From: Candidatus Thiodiazotropha sp. (ex Myrtea sp. 'scaly one' KF741663) | GTDB lineage: Bacteria; Pseudomonadota; Gammaproteobacteria; Chromatiales; Chromatiaceae | Assembly (NCBI GenBank): GCA_025655555.1 | Contig: JAHXIQ010000003.1 | Location: 1-64,000, forward strand | DNA length: 64,000 nucleotides | Direction of reading: 5' to 3' | Part shown: positions 34,147 to 44,076 of the stretch, one piece after another | Numbering within the stretch: the first letter of the stretch is position 1 | How the letters are laid out: every line of letters starts with the position of its first letter | Position numbers and translations under genes: made by a program | Notes under the pieces: model-generated | The model's input: only the letters and a program-made list of their open reading frames with translations | Told to the model about the DNA's origin: nothing | The model's database searches: none

Positions 34147-35121
34147 CTAAACCGGCCAATAGATCTTCTTCAACGGCAGCAGTGTACGACCATCCATATC
34201 CAGATCGTCATAATGCCGCATCAATGCCTGCACCAGGTCATCGATATCCATCAACATCACCGTTATGTTGGCGCGATCCGCCTCATAACGGGCATCCTTC
34301 GTAAACCCGCTGGTGCTCACATAGAGACCCTTGTCATCCTTATGACGACCGCCGATGAAGCTGCGTAGCTGCTGAGAGCCGGTCTGCTGGGTACGGTGTT
34401 TGACCTCGACAATAATGCGGGGTGACTCAAAGCCGAAGCCATCCGGCGAGGCCATAATATCGACACCCCGGTCCGGTCCGGGCTTGGAGACTCGGGTTTT
34501 GTAGCCCATCGCCCGCAGCAGGGAAGCGACCAGCTCCTGCATCTGATCCCAGTCCAGTCGTGTCACCCGGTCTTTGATGATTTCGAAGGCTTCCGACTTG
34601 TAGCGCTCCAGTAAACTCTCTTCATCTTCTTCTGCTGTTGCCTCTTTTTTCCTCGTGCCACCCTCCAACACATCTAGAATTTCGTCAGCGGCCTTTTTGG
34701 AAACCTGGAATAATGTCAGCACCGAACCCAACGTATTACGCGCAGATACGGATAGGGCATCGCGCTCGACACTGCCTGACCATTCAACGTTACGAGTGTT
34801 TACGAAAGGTGCCAACAGATCAGGTTTGTACTGATAATCACCAGTGATGGTACCGACATGATAAATACGATTGCCGGAATCGTAGGTGATGACCCGGTCA
34901 TCCTTCTCAAGCATGCTGCGGAACCGTTCAAGTTGACTGGCTGAAGACATATGCCGCCCATCGCTCCAGTCCGGCCACTGCTTCTTGACCGCGCTAAGAA
35001 TCTCGGATTTGTTTTTGTATTGATCGAGATCACCGATGTCGGCCCAGCCGATGGCGACCAGGTTCTTCTCCACAAAAGCATCGGCCAATCGTCCACCGGA
35101 GGCGGATCTCACCATCCACAT
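34147..35121 (-). CDS. Mrr-like restriction endonuclease
   Basis: 324 aa from ATG 35121, chosen for AAGGGA upstream and because WMVRSASGG is the usual N-terminus. The N-terminal domain (to about 130; VAIGWADIGDLDQYKNKSEI, ITYDSGNRIYHVGTI) is an EVE-like recognition domain; the C-terminal Mrr_cat nuclease has the PD-ExK residues in GPDRGVDIMAS (Asp) and IIVEVKHR (Glu, Lys). Predicted to cut modified or foreign DNA. In-frame starts also exist at 35136 and 35151. Confidence 0.87.
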   Translation of the reverse strand: MWMVRSASGGRLADAFVEKNLVAIGWADIGDLDQYKNKSEILSAVKKQWPDWSDGRHMSSASQLERFRSMLEKDDRVITYDSGNRIYHVGTITGDYQYKPDLLAPFVNTRNVEWSGSVERDALSVSARNTLGSVLTLFQVSKKAADEILDVLEGGTRKKEATAEEDEESLLERYKSEAFEIIKDRVTRLDWDQMQELVASLLRAMGYKTRVSKPGPDRGVDIMASPDGFGFESPRIIVEVKHRTQQTGSQQLRSFIGGRHKDDKGLYVSTSGFTKDARYEADRANITVMLMDIDDLVQALMRHYDDLDMDGRTLLPLKKIYWPV

Positions 35122-35152
35122 GGTTTTTCCCTTCATAATGTGAATCTCCAAC

Positions 35153-35175
35153 GTAGTGTGCGGCTCTGCCGCACC
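35153..35175. repeat. Dispersed hairpin repeat
   Basis: GTAGTGTGCGGC-TCT-GCCGCACC, nearly identical to the copy at 29751. The next ~130 bp before hsdR contain only a TCCCTGA/TCAGGGA hairpin (around 35233). Confidence 0.75.
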
Positions 35176-35308
35176 GACCCCTTCACAACCAGGTTATTTC
35201 ACTGAAAAAACTTCCAAATCGTGGTCTGTCCCTGATTACTCAGGGATGAACGAATGTCGCGGGTGCCATGGATGGCAGGAGCGACCGCCATGTGATTGTC
35301 ACAAAAAA

Positions 35309-38300
35309 TCAAAATCGTTTCTTAATATATTCATGCTGCTTTTTACCTTCTAGCATATCTGTAGACGGACCACTTCTCACATAGAGTTCTTTTTCTTCAA
35401 GAAAACAAGGGGTCGTAGCCCCCCCGCAACTGACATGCAGTACACTTTTACCATTAACCTGTACAACCTGATAATCGATTAAAGGATAGAATCCCTCTCC
35501 TATTTTTGATTTAAGATGATTCTTAAAATTTAAAAGGTATTTATCTTCATTCTTATAGAACTTACCAATTTCATCATCAATTCCCAGAATATCACCATTA
35601 TCATTGACACCAATTAGCAAATCACCTCCTTCAGTATTCAGAAATGCTCCAATTGTCTTTAAAGCGGATTTCTCAATATATTTCTCTTTTGTTCCTTTCT
35701 TAACATCCAGGGAGAAGGTTTCTTTAAACTCTAAGTTTTTAGATTCTCCATTTGGTATTAAAGCCTGTATTTGATCTGCTGGTGATAATTCAGAATGCCT
35801 AAAACGTTTGTAGAGATTTTTAGCAATATCATTGACAGCAATATCACGTACTACAGCATCCCCCATCAAACGCTCGAATATCTCTTCATTGCCTTCCATA
35901 CGGTCAATCAGAATCCCTTCAAATGCCTTTGCCAGGATGGATGAAAAGTCACCAAAATTATTCGCATTTGCCGCTTCTTTAAGATTGTCATCCTCAAAAG
36001 CCTCTTCTTCAATTTGCTCGAAGAACAAACGATCAGCCTCAGTGAAATCCGTGCCGAAACGCTCATTGAGTGCTTTGACTAATTCAGATAACGGCGCTTC
36101 ATCTTCACCTGTACGCGCCGTACCCACATCTGAGGGGCCTTTTAATTCACCGGCCTCACCAGTTTCTAAATTGATTGAGCCTTGTGTCTTTTGCTCTAGC
36201 CGGTAAAACTCAAGTACAACGTCACCATCTACTTTGTAACCTGGGCCTGAGGCCTCACGGGGTAATTTCGAAATTAAGTAACGCAGGTAGGTGTATAGCT
36301 TTTCCAGGTCCGTATCCTGATACGGCATTACCTGAGATAAAAAACTATACATATTGCGGAAGTTAACTAACAAGCCCTTGAACTCGTGTTGTGCATCCTC
36401 TGCAAGCTCCGTATAACGTTCTACCGCTAGATCAATCACATTATTCATCTTGGCATGGTCGTACACACTTAACTTATGCTTGGGCGCGAAGTACACCGCA
36501 CAAAAATCTTCCACTTCGTTATTGTGAATCACCTGATGCTCGGCAATCTGACCTTGCAATCGGTATAAGTGATGAGGATCGGTCAGTTCCTCCGCCTCCG
36601 TCACTTTGTAGAAGGGCTTGAAGGCTTCAAAAATCTCAAATGGCTCGTTACGAAAATCCAAAACGAAGGTCTCGTTTTTACCGGCAGTAGTTCGATTCAA
36701 ACGTGAAAGCGTTTGCACCGCTTGTATACCCGATAGCTTCTTATCCACATACATGGTGTGCAACAAAGGTTGATCAAAGCCGGTCTGGTATTTCTCCGCC
36801 ACCAACAGCACCTTATACTCATCGGTCTCGAAGGCTTCCGGTAAGCCGCGCTCTGATATTCCGTTATTCATGCTCACTTCGGTATAACTGGTGTTTGGAA
36901 GATCCGGGTCTACTACCGTGCCTGAAAATGCCACCAGGCTTCTTACATCGGTATACCCCTTACTTTCAATATATTCGTCAAAGGCCTGTTTATAGCGCAC
37001 GGCGTGCAAACGCGAGTCGGTCACCACCATGGCCTTGGCCCTGCCACCGATTTTGTGGCGCACATGAGTTCTAAAGTGTTCCACCATCACTTCTGTCTTT
37101 TGCTGGATATTATGTGGGTGTAAAGTCAAAAATCTCGCTAAAGCCCTGGCTGCCTTCTTGCGGTCTACATTCGGATCATCTTCAGCAGTTTGCGTGATGT
37201 GATAATAGGTTTTGTAAGTGGTGTAATTAGCGAGCACATCCAGAATAAAACCTTCTTCAATAGCCTGTCGCATACTGTAGTTATGATACGGCGCTTCGCC
37301 CGTAACACCTGGCTCATCAAAGACCTTTAAGGTTTTATATTTGGGAGTGGCTGTAAAAGCGAAGAAGCTAAGGTTTTCCTGCTTACCCCGTTTTAACATG
37401 GTACGGATTACTTCGTCCTCGTCTTCATCCACATTTTCGCTCAGGTATTCAGCCGCCTTTTCTTCTACGCCTTCTTTATTCAATACCCCCTTCATATCCG
37501 TGACGGTTTCACCGGATTGGGAACTATGGGCCTCGTCAACAATCACCGCAAAACGCTTATTTCGGGTATCAATATTGACAGCAAGATCAGGTTCTTCCTC
37601 GTGAAGTTTTTCCAGGGTTTCAGAGATAAAAGGAAACTTCTGTATTGTTGTAATAATAATAGGCGTACCGCCGGATAAGGCCTTCACCAACTGGCGTGTA
37701 TCTTCATCAATCTTTTGTACCACACCTTGTTTATGGTCAAACTGATAGATCGTATCCTGTAATTGTTGGTCCAGTACTTTTCTATCGGTAATTACAATCA
37801 CCGAATGAAAGATTTTTTCATCCGCGTCGGTATGCAAGCTGGACAATCGATGCGCCAACCAGGCAATGGAGTTGGATTTACCCGAACCAGCCGAATGCTG
37901 CACCAGATAATTACTACCCGCACCATGGCCTTTTGAATGGGCAATCAAGCGACGTACCACATCCAATTGGTGATAACGCGGGAAGATCATGGTTTCTTTG
38001 GATATTTTCTTTATCGCACCATCTTTTAAGATTTTCTTTTCTTCTTTTTGCAAGTGCATAAAGCGGGCAAGAATGTCCAGCAGACTATCCCGTTGTAATA
38101 CCTGCTCCCACAAATAACCGGTGCGGTAATGTTCACCTTGTGCGGGCGGATTGCCCGCCCCCTCGTTAAAGCCTAAGTTAAACGGCAAGAAGAAGGTTTT
38201 CTTACCACTCAGGCGAGTAGTCATAAAGGCCAAATCGGTATCTACAGCAAAATGAACCAATGCCCCTTTCTTAAATTGGAAGATCGGCTCATTGGGATCA

Positions 38301-38815
38301 CGATCATTTTTATATTGCTTTATCGAATCAGTCGTCGATTGGCCAGTAAATTTATTTTTAAGCTCTAAGGTGATAATGGGTATGCCATTTAAAAACAGCA
38401 CCATATCCAGCGACCTGGTATCCTTTGATGAAAAAAAGAGCTGGCGTGTTACCGATAATACATTTTTATCATACAAGGCCAGCGTTTCATCATTAAGCAG
38501 ATTATTCGGTAAAAAGTAGGCCACTTTGAGTTTTTTACCGTAACACTTAAAACCTTCACGGATGACTTTTAATACCCCATGCGTGCCGACATGCTTGCGA
38601 AAGTCCGCGACAATTATATTAGCCGTTTCTGTCCCATGAATAGTTTCCAGGGCATCCCAGGTTTTGGCCTGGGTAGATTTTATAAAAGCGATTAAGCGGT
38701 CTTTTTCTAGACACAGCTCAGGATCAAAATCTTCGGAATCACCTTGCTCATATCCATTATTAAGTAAGTGATGCTCAATCGCTTCTTCAAAGTGTTTTTC
38801 CTGGGTGTTTTTCAT
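35309..38815 (-). CDS. hsdR: Type I restriction enzyme HsdR with C-terminal AlbA_2 domain
   Basis: 1168 aa, longer than the usual ~1000-1050. N-terminal nuclease (DMVLFLNGIPIITLELKNK, the E-x-K part), SF2 helicase with QHSAGSGKSNSIAW (Walker A, about 307) and VDEAHSSQSG (DEAH, about 424), motif III FAFTATP. The HsdR C-terminal helical region is followed by an extra domain at about 1010-1160: NLEFKETFSLDVKKG, GAFLNTEGGDLLIGVNDNG, DILGIDDEIGKF, ELYVRSG, which is the AlbA_2/Schlafen-type domain. Starts directly after the hsdS stop. Confidence 0.95.
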   Translation of the reverse strand: MKNTQEKHFEEAIEHHLLNNGYEQGDSEDFDPELCLEKDRLIAFIKSTQAKTWDALETIHGTETANIIVADFRKHVGTHGVLKVIREGFKCYGKKLKVAYFLPNNLLNDETLALYDKNVLSVTRQLFFSSKDTRSLDMVLFLNGIPIITLELKNKFTGQSTTDSIKQYKNDRDPNEPIFQFKKGALVHFAVDTDLAFMTTRLSGKKTFFLPFNLGFNEGAGNPPAQGEHYRTGYLWEQVLQRDSLLDILARFMHLQKEEKKILKDGAIKKISKETMIFPRYHQLDVVRRLIAHSKGHGAGSNYLVQHSAGSGKSNSIAWLAHRLSSLHTDADEKIFHSVIVITDRKVLDQQLQDTIYQFDHKQGVVQKIDEDTRQLVKALSGGTPIIITTIQKFPFISETLEKLHEEEPDLAVNIDTRNKRFAVIVDEAHSSQSGETVTDMKGVLNKEGVEEKAAEYLSENVDEDEDEVIRTMLKRGKQENLSFFAFTATPKYKTLKVFDEPGVTGEAPYHNYSMRQAIEEGFILDVLANYTTYKTYYHITQTAEDDPNVDRKKAARALARFLTLHPHNIQQKTEVMVEHFRTHVRHKIGGRAKAMVVTDSRLHAVRYKQAFDEYIESKGYTDVRSLVAFSGTVVDPDLPNTSYTEVSMNNGISERGLPEAFETDEYKVLLVAEKYQTGFDQPLLHTMYVDKKLSGIQAVQTLSRLNRTTAGKNETFVLDFRNEPFEIFEAFKPFYKVTEAEELTDPHHLYRLQGQIAEHQVIHNNEVEDFCAVYFAPKHKLSVYDHAKMNNVIDLAVERYTELAEDAQHEFKGLLVNFRNMYSFLSQVMPYQDTDLEKLYTYLRYLISKLPREASGPGYKVDGDVVLEFYRLEQKTQGSINLETGEAGELKGPSDVGTARTGEDEAPLSELVKALNERFGTDFTEADRLFFEQIEEEAFEDDNLKEAANANNFGDFSSILAKAFEGILIDRMEGNEEIFERLMGDAVVRDIAVNDIAKNLYKRFRHSELSPADQIQALIPNGESKNLEFKETFSLDVKKGTKEKYIEKSALKTIGAFLNTEGGDLLIGVNDNGDILGIDDEIGKFYKNEDKYLLNFKNHLKSKIGEGFYPLIDYQVVQVNGKSVLHVSCGGATTPCFLEEKELYVRSGPSTDMLEGKKQHEYIKKRF

Positions 38816-40189
38816 TTATGCGACTTCCTTAGGTATCTCTACTTCACGAACGTCTATTTTTCCAGTTACAGCTGATGTAATAATTGCAGATCGATATTCT
38901 TCCAGTCTTTCAATCGCAGCGCCAATACTCTTTATCATTACATCAATTCTATGGGTCTCTTCCTCTAGAAAAGAGGCAATCTTTAATTGTTCTTCTATTG
39001 CGGGCAACAAAACTGGGAGTTTCTTTAACAATTCTTGACTTAAAGATGCTCTAGTTACCAAGTTCATTTCTTTTACAAAAAAAGCTCGCAATAAATTATT
39101 TTGGAAGTAATATTTGCTAAATTCTTTAGTTAGTTCATTCGTTTCAGGTCTGAAACGAATTAAAAAGCCAGCAAACACTGCATCTTTAATAGTTTCCATA
39201 CACACAGAAGAAAAACCTATTTCCTCTATAGACTCTGATGTTCTTGTGAAAAGAACATCTCCAGCTTCAACCGAATAAGACTTTTTATCGCCGTCAGATG
39301 ATTGAACCAATCCATCAATAGACCTTGGCAGCTCTTTGTTATTGTACACATCACCATAACTTACAAATGGATCACCCTGACCAAAATATTCTGCGCCTAT
39401 ATTAATCCCATTTTGACAACTACCGATAAATCGTAAACTCTTAAGCTCCCAGCCTGATGGAATACCACCTAACCAATCCACGCCTGAGGGTTTGAGTTTG
39501 ACATTTTTATCGAGGCCTTTGGTGACGACCTGAGTGATGACGGCGATGCGTTTTTCTTCGAGCTTTTCGATGAGGACTTTTTTCTTTTCAATCAGTTGAT
39601 CGATTTGTTGGGTTTTGTAATCGAGGAAGGCGGCGATTTTTTGTTGTTCTTCTACAGGAGGCAACCAGATATAGCTGCCTTTCAAAATGCTTTGAGTCAC
39701 GCTAAATACTTTAACACCTGAAACGCTTTTTCTGATCTGAGACCTATAAACTAACGAATCAATGAAGTAGGCTAAAAATCTTGAACTGTCTTCTCCACTA
39801 GGTCTTACTATAACCGTATGGTAGCCTGCAAATGTAAGAGTATCACTATTAAGGTAAGAAAAATTACCAGCCCCTTCTATATCTTCTGATGTATCTGCAA
39901 AAACAAAATCACCGTTATTAAGAAGCGAGACTGGTGATTTTTCAAGGTAATCCTCAGGCACACATTTTAAATCTTGTTTTTCTGGAACTACCTCAAAGCC
40001 ATATTTAGAATGTATTTCGCCATAATTAATACATGGCACACCTTTATCGACCAAATCAGATTTGGTAATGCCTAATCCTCGTCCAAATGTGCAAAGGAAC
40101 CTAAATTTCTTTTGACCCCAATGAGCAGGGATTCCCTCAGCGCTATCTATCTTGGGCACTGCGTACTCAGGGTATGTTTTGTAGTCCAT
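38816..40189 (-). CDS. hsdS: Type I restriction-modification specificity subunit
   Basis: 457 aa; ATG at 40189 overlaps the hsdM stop by one base (TGATG). Two target-recognition domains, each followed by the conserved spacer helix: PPVEEQQKIAAFLDYKTQQI and PAIEEQLKIASFLEEETHRI. These set the two halves of the bipartite DNA target. Confidence 0.95.
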   Translation of the reverse strand: MDYKTYPEYAVPKIDSAEGIPAHWGQKKFRFLCTFGRGLGITKSDLVDKGVPCINYGEIHSKYGFEVVPEKQDLKCVPEDYLEKSPVSLLNNGDFVFADTSEDIEGAGNFSYLNSDTLTFAGYHTVIVRPSGEDSSRFLAYFIDSLVYRSQIRKSVSGVKVFSVTQSILKGSYIWLPPVEEQQKIAAFLDYKTQQIDQLIEKKKVLIEKLEEKRIAVITQVVTKGLDKNVKLKPSGVDWLGGIPSGWELKSLRFIGSCQNGINIGAEYFGQGDPFVSYGDVYNNKELPRSIDGLVQSSDGDKKSYSVEAGDVLFTRTSESIEEIGFSSVCMETIKDAVFAGFLIRFRPETNELTKEFSKYYFQNNLLRAFFVKEMNLVTRASLSQELLKKLPVLLPAIEEQLKIASFLEEETHRIDVMIKSIGAAIERLEEYRSAIITSAVTGKIDVREVEIPKEVA

Positions 40190-42555
40190 CAAACCACCTC
40201 TGACAACATATCCATAATCTCTTGCTCCAGGCCTTTAATATCAGCTTCTATCGCTGCAAGGTCACGTAGTGGCTCATACTCATAGAAGTGACGGTTAAAT
40301 GGTATTTCATAGCCCAGCTTGATTTTGCTGTGGTCTATCCAGGCATCAGGTCGGTATGGCAGCACTTCATCTTTTAGGTATTGTTCGCAATGCGCTTGTA
40401 CTAACGTAAGCAGTTCTGACTTATCGACTTTGCCTTTATTCTGCCCTTTGTTTTCAAAGTCTAACGGCAGTGGCAAACTGATGTCTTTAGGAAGTGGTAC
40501 ATTCTCGGTATCACGTAAGTCGCCATCTGGCTCCAGATTACCTTTACTGTCTTTGCACTCATCAGCGCTTGGGTCTTTTACTGCCAGGCTGCCGGGGGCC
40601 AGTAAGGCTTTTTTCAATGCGGCATCGAATTTAATAGCCGCTACTTCAAAAGCGGGTTTGATTAAGGCTTCAAACTCATCACGGTTTTTGATTAGTTTAC
40701 TTTCTGGATTCCGGCCTTCGCTGGAATGACGAGCGGAAGAAAATGCCGGTTTCATTCCCTCTAATACTTTTATGATTTCATTTTGTAATGCTTTACCTGC
40801 GGCAATCTCTTTATCGGCCTCGGCTTTGTTTTTGCGTTTTTTACTGGTCGCTAAATATTCAAAATAGCTGCTCTCTTTAAAGGCATTGATGCGCGCTGCG
40901 TTCACAGTGAAATTTAAGCGCAAGGGCCGCTCGACGGTGATTTTTAAATAGCCGAAGTCCTGGTTATCAAACACTTTGCTTACCGACACCACTTTGCTCA
41001 TGTCGCGGGCTTTCTTTTTCGGCAGTTCCACATTGGTCTTGATGTCGGCCAGGGTCATGCTTTGTTCTTTAAACGCGGCGTATATTTCTGTCAGCAGCTT
41101 GATATGGTCTGGCTCGTTTTTATTGGTGTCTGATGGGCCTTCGCCGATTTTTTTGCGTTTATCGCCGAGGGATTTTTTCATTTTCCAGGCGAAGTCGGTG
41201 GCGTTGATCAGTTGTACTTTGCCTCGGCGGTCATGGGTGTTTTTACTGCCATCGGATTTGCGGTTGGTGACGATCCAGATATATGTATAGATGCCGGTGT
41301 TGTAAAACAGTTGATCAGGCAAGGCGACAATGGCCTCCAACATATCGTTTTCGATGATGTAGCGGCGGATATTGCTTTCACCACTGCCCGCATCGCCGGT
41401 AAACAGGGGTGAGCCATTAAAGACGATGGCAATGCGTGAACCGTTCTTCTCTTCTTCGCCTTCACGATGCAAGGGATAGCGTGCCGGTGGGTTTTGCATT
41501 TTTGACATCATGTGCAAGAGGAATAGCAAGGCACCGTCATTAATGCGCGGCAGGCCCGGACCAAAGCGGCCATTAAAACCAAACTTTTCATGTTCGTTGG
41601 TGACGTAGTCTTTTTCCGGTTTCCATTCCACGCCAAAGGGGGGATTGGCCGCCATGTAATCGAACTGCTCATTGGGGTGACCATCGCCATCCACGCGGTC
41701 ATTACGGTCTATGCCTGTGCCCAGGGTGTCACCAAAGGCGATGTTGTCGGCCTCTTCGCCTTTGATCATTAAGTCAGAGCCACAGATGGCATAGGATTCC
41801 GGATTGTATTCCTGGCCGAATAGCTCAACATTGGCATTGGGGTTTTGCTCCAGGATTTCTTTTTCCGATTCCGACAGTATGCCACCGGTACCACAGGCAG
41901 GGTCGTAGATTTTGATGCGCTTGCTGGGGGTGTATATTTGCTCTTCACCCGTGAACAACAGATTTACAATGAGCTTGACCACTTCACGCGGGGTAAAGTG
42001 ATCCCCTGCTTCCTGATTGGCTTGTTCGTTGAAGCGCCTGACCAGGTCTTCAAAGATGTAGCCCATGTCCATATTGCTGATTTTTTCGGGGTGAAAATCC
42101 ACCTGTTCGATTTTCTCAAACACCTTAAACAATCGATTGGCTTCTTCCAGGCGTTCGATTTCCTGATCGAAACGGAATTTTTCGAGTATTACCCGTGCGC
42201 GAGTGGAAAAACCTGAGATGTATTTCAGCAGGTTTGAGGCGAGATTGTCCGGGTCGCCTTTGAGTTTTTCAAAGGTGAAACCGCTGGTATTAAAGAACTG
42301 TTTCTTAAACTTATTAAAGATGATCTTTTCTATGATTTCATCGCGGTTTTCTTTGCCTTTATACTTTTTGTACTGGGTATCATATTCAGCCTTAACCTTG
42401 TCGACATCTTTTTCCAGCACACAGTCCAAGCGGCGTAAAACCGTGAATGGGATCATTACCCTGCGATATTGAGCCGGCAGATAGGGGCCGCGTAATAGGT
42501 TGGCGATATCCCAGATTAGGTCAGAATTTGTTTTTATTTGTGCTTGGTTTTTCAT
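40189..42555 (-). CDS. hsdM: Type I DNA methyltransferase subunit
   Basis: 788 aa. N-terminal HsdM helical domain, then the N6-adenine methyltransferase: FTPREVVKLIVNLLF, KIYDPACGTGGIL (SAM-binding motif I) and YMAANPPFGVEW (catalytic NPPF). The C-terminal part is longer than usual and contains a segment SSARHSSEGRNPESKL encoded by an inserted repeat (40701-40733). Translation coupled to hsdS. Confidence 0.94.
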   Translation of the reverse strand: MKNQAQIKTNSDLIWDIANLLRGPYLPAQYRRVMIPFTVLRRLDCVLEKDVDKVKAEYDTQYKKYKGKENRDEIIEKIIFNKFKKQFFNTSGFTFEKLKGDPDNLASNLLKYISGFSTRARVILEKFRFDQEIERLEEANRLFKVFEKIEQVDFHPEKISNMDMGYIFEDLVRRFNEQANQEAGDHFTPREVVKLIVNLLFTGEEQIYTPSKRIKIYDPACGTGGILSESEKEILEQNPNANVELFGQEYNPESYAICGSDLMIKGEEADNIAFGDTLGTGIDRNDRVDGDGHPNEQFDYMAANPPFGVEWKPEKDYVTNEHEKFGFNGRFGPGLPRINDGALLFLLHMMSKMQNPPARYPLHREGEEEKNGSRIAIVFNGSPLFTGDAGSGESNIRRYIIENDMLEAIVALPDQLFYNTGIYTYIWIVTNRKSDGSKNTHDRRGKVQLINATDFAWKMKKSLGDKRKKIGEGPSDTNKNEPDHIKLLTEIYAAFKEQSMTLADIKTNVELPKKKARDMSKVVSVSKVFDNQDFGYLKITVERPLRLNFTVNAARINAFKESSYFEYLATSKKRKNKAEADKEIAAGKALQNEIIKVLEGMKPAFSSARHSSEGRNPESKLIKNRDEFEALIKPAFEVAAIKFDAALKKALLAPGSLAVKDPSADECKDSKGNLEPDGDLRDTENVPLPKDISLPLPLDFENKGQNKGKVDKSELLTLVQAHCEQYLKDEVLPYRPDAWIDHSKIKLGYEIPFNRHFYEYEPLRDLAAIEADIKGLEQEIMDMLSEVV
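40701..40733. repeat. dRS3-like inverted repeat element inside hsdM
   Basis: ATTCCGGC-CTTC-GCTGGAAT with flanking TTCTGG and TGAC: this is the common mobile hairpin known as dRS3 in Neisseria and found in many proteobacteria. It is in frame and encodes RHSSEGRNPES in the C-terminal linker of HsdM. Confidence 0.7.
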
Positions 42556-42567
42556 TTTTCGGTCTTC

Positions 42568-43323
42568 TTAATAGTAGTCGGCATCAATTGCTTTGATGGC
42601 GCGAATTTGATTGTACGCTGTGACGCTGTGGTCGAGTTGTCTGGCGAGCCATTCTTCTTCCTGGTCGAGCATTTCGAGGCGTTTTTGTTTGGTGAGGCAC
42701 CCCAGGAGTAATTTGCTGTTTAAAACGGCGCCATTCGGTGCCTTTTGTTCAAGGAAGGCGCGGTCGCAGGGTTTGGCTTGTTTGAGGCTGTGTTCGATGC
42801 CGTGGATGGCGTCTATTTGGCAGTCCCGCAGGCTGGTGACGTCCAGTTCCGGCAGGTTGTGGAACCTGCCTCGCAGGGTGTCTTCTTCCTGCAGCCATGC
42901 GTGCAGGGTTTCCGGTTTGTGGAAATGGAAGAGGTTGCGGGTGCGTGGGTGTGGATCGCGTTCGTCACGAAAACGTATTTCGTGGTTGGTTGCCTCATAA
43001 AGCAGCGGTCGCGGCTGATCTTCCGCTACCCAGCGCTGAATGAAGTTAATGGTGGATGCAGCGTAGCGGGCGGATTGTTCCGCGACACCGCCCAGGTCGG
43101 CGCCTTCCCGCTTGGCCTCGATGATGCCGCAGGCCTTACCGTCGATGAAGAGCATGTAGTCGGCGGGGCCGGTGTCGGTGTCCATCTCACGTACCGCCAC
43201 GCTCAGGGATTCATAGAGGTTGATTCGCTTTTTGTCCTGGATCACCCAGCCTGCGTCGGTGAGCTTGCCGTCGATCGCTTCGCGTGTTTGGGCTTCGAGG
43301 ACGGTGTAGTCGTTTGGGGTCAT
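42568..43323 (-). pseudogene. N-terminal fragment of a second HsdR
   Basis: 251 aa. The first ~180 residues are an HsdR N-terminal nuclease domain of a different type: GPADYMLFIDGKACGIIEAKREG (Asp, E-A-K), RDCQIDAIHGIEHSLKQAKP. The next expected block is the helicase Walker A; instead an unrelated ~60-residue tail follows (DRAFLEQKAPNGAVLNSKLL...). It lies 12 bp upstream of hsdM in the same direction. Most likely the remnant of a replaced R-M system, though a retained nuclease fragment is possible. Confidence 0.7.
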
Positions 43324-43850
43324 GGGCTACACGGGGTATTGATAGTGGCTTTTCCCTGCCTTGTGCTTTGGAGATCCTCGGGGAGATCGGCGTTTTGTTG
43401 TTGTGTTGCTTGGTCTTCCATGAGGGTGGGGTGTCTGTTTTCTTGAATCTAGCCATTTCATCTTATTTTTACTGTCGAATCAATTGATTAGTAGATTTTG
43501 TATTTGTGGTGTTGGGAATGGGAATTAGATTCTGTTTGGGTGATTTGCGTGGGAGGGGGTTGTTGTGTGGTCCTGCCGTATCGACATGATTGGATAGGCG
43601 TGGTCCTAATTTTGGGATCGCTTCATATAGGGGGATCGTCGGGCAATATTGTGACGATCTCGGGTAGACACTCGAATCTGTCGATATGAATCTATCCGAT
43701 GATTTCTTTTTTCATTAGACCGGCGTCATTTTTTGGGTGTCGTTCGGGTTGAATAGGGAGCCGACTTATCCTCTGGGCGAAGATCGTCTGTCGAAAAATG
43801 AACACAATTGAGCCCTGAGGCAGCATCGTTGGATAAAAAGGGCGGTTGGA
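43324..43850. other. Gene-poor region left of inverted repeat arrays
   Basis: No supported gene; the small open frames lack ribosome sites and recognisable features. GAGGCAGCATCGTTGGA at 43817-43833 recurs at 44223-44239 with two differences, bracketing the repeat arrays. Confidence 0.5.
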
Positions 43851-44018
43851 GGGTTTCCGAATGAACCTGGCGGGATGATTTTTGAAACCGGTGGGATGAT
43901 TTCGTGACATCACGGGTTCTTTTTGGGAACTTGCGGGACTATTTCAGAACATCGCGGGTTCTTTTTTGAAACTCGCCGCTCTTTTTTTGAAACTGTCGGG
44001 TAAAAAAGTGAGGCTGAC
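43851..44018 (+). repeat. Array of eight 21-bp degenerate tandem repeats (forward)
   Basis: Units begin at 43851, 43872, 43893, 43914, 43935, 43956, 43977 and 43998, exactly 21 bp apart, with a consensus like GGGANTATTTCNGAACNTSG plus one base. GGG and the A/T-rich middle followed by GAAC are the conserved parts. The array faces an inverted partner at 44077-44223. Confidence 0.8.
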
Positions 44019-44076
44019 GTCAGGCTTGTACCTCGCCGTTGACTAAAAATCAGTCAATGGCGAGTCTAATTTGGTC

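Noticed and set aside
42745-43446. 233-aa frame opposite the HsdR fragment
   Set aside because: Antisense shadow of a gene with a clear nuclease domain; no family features.
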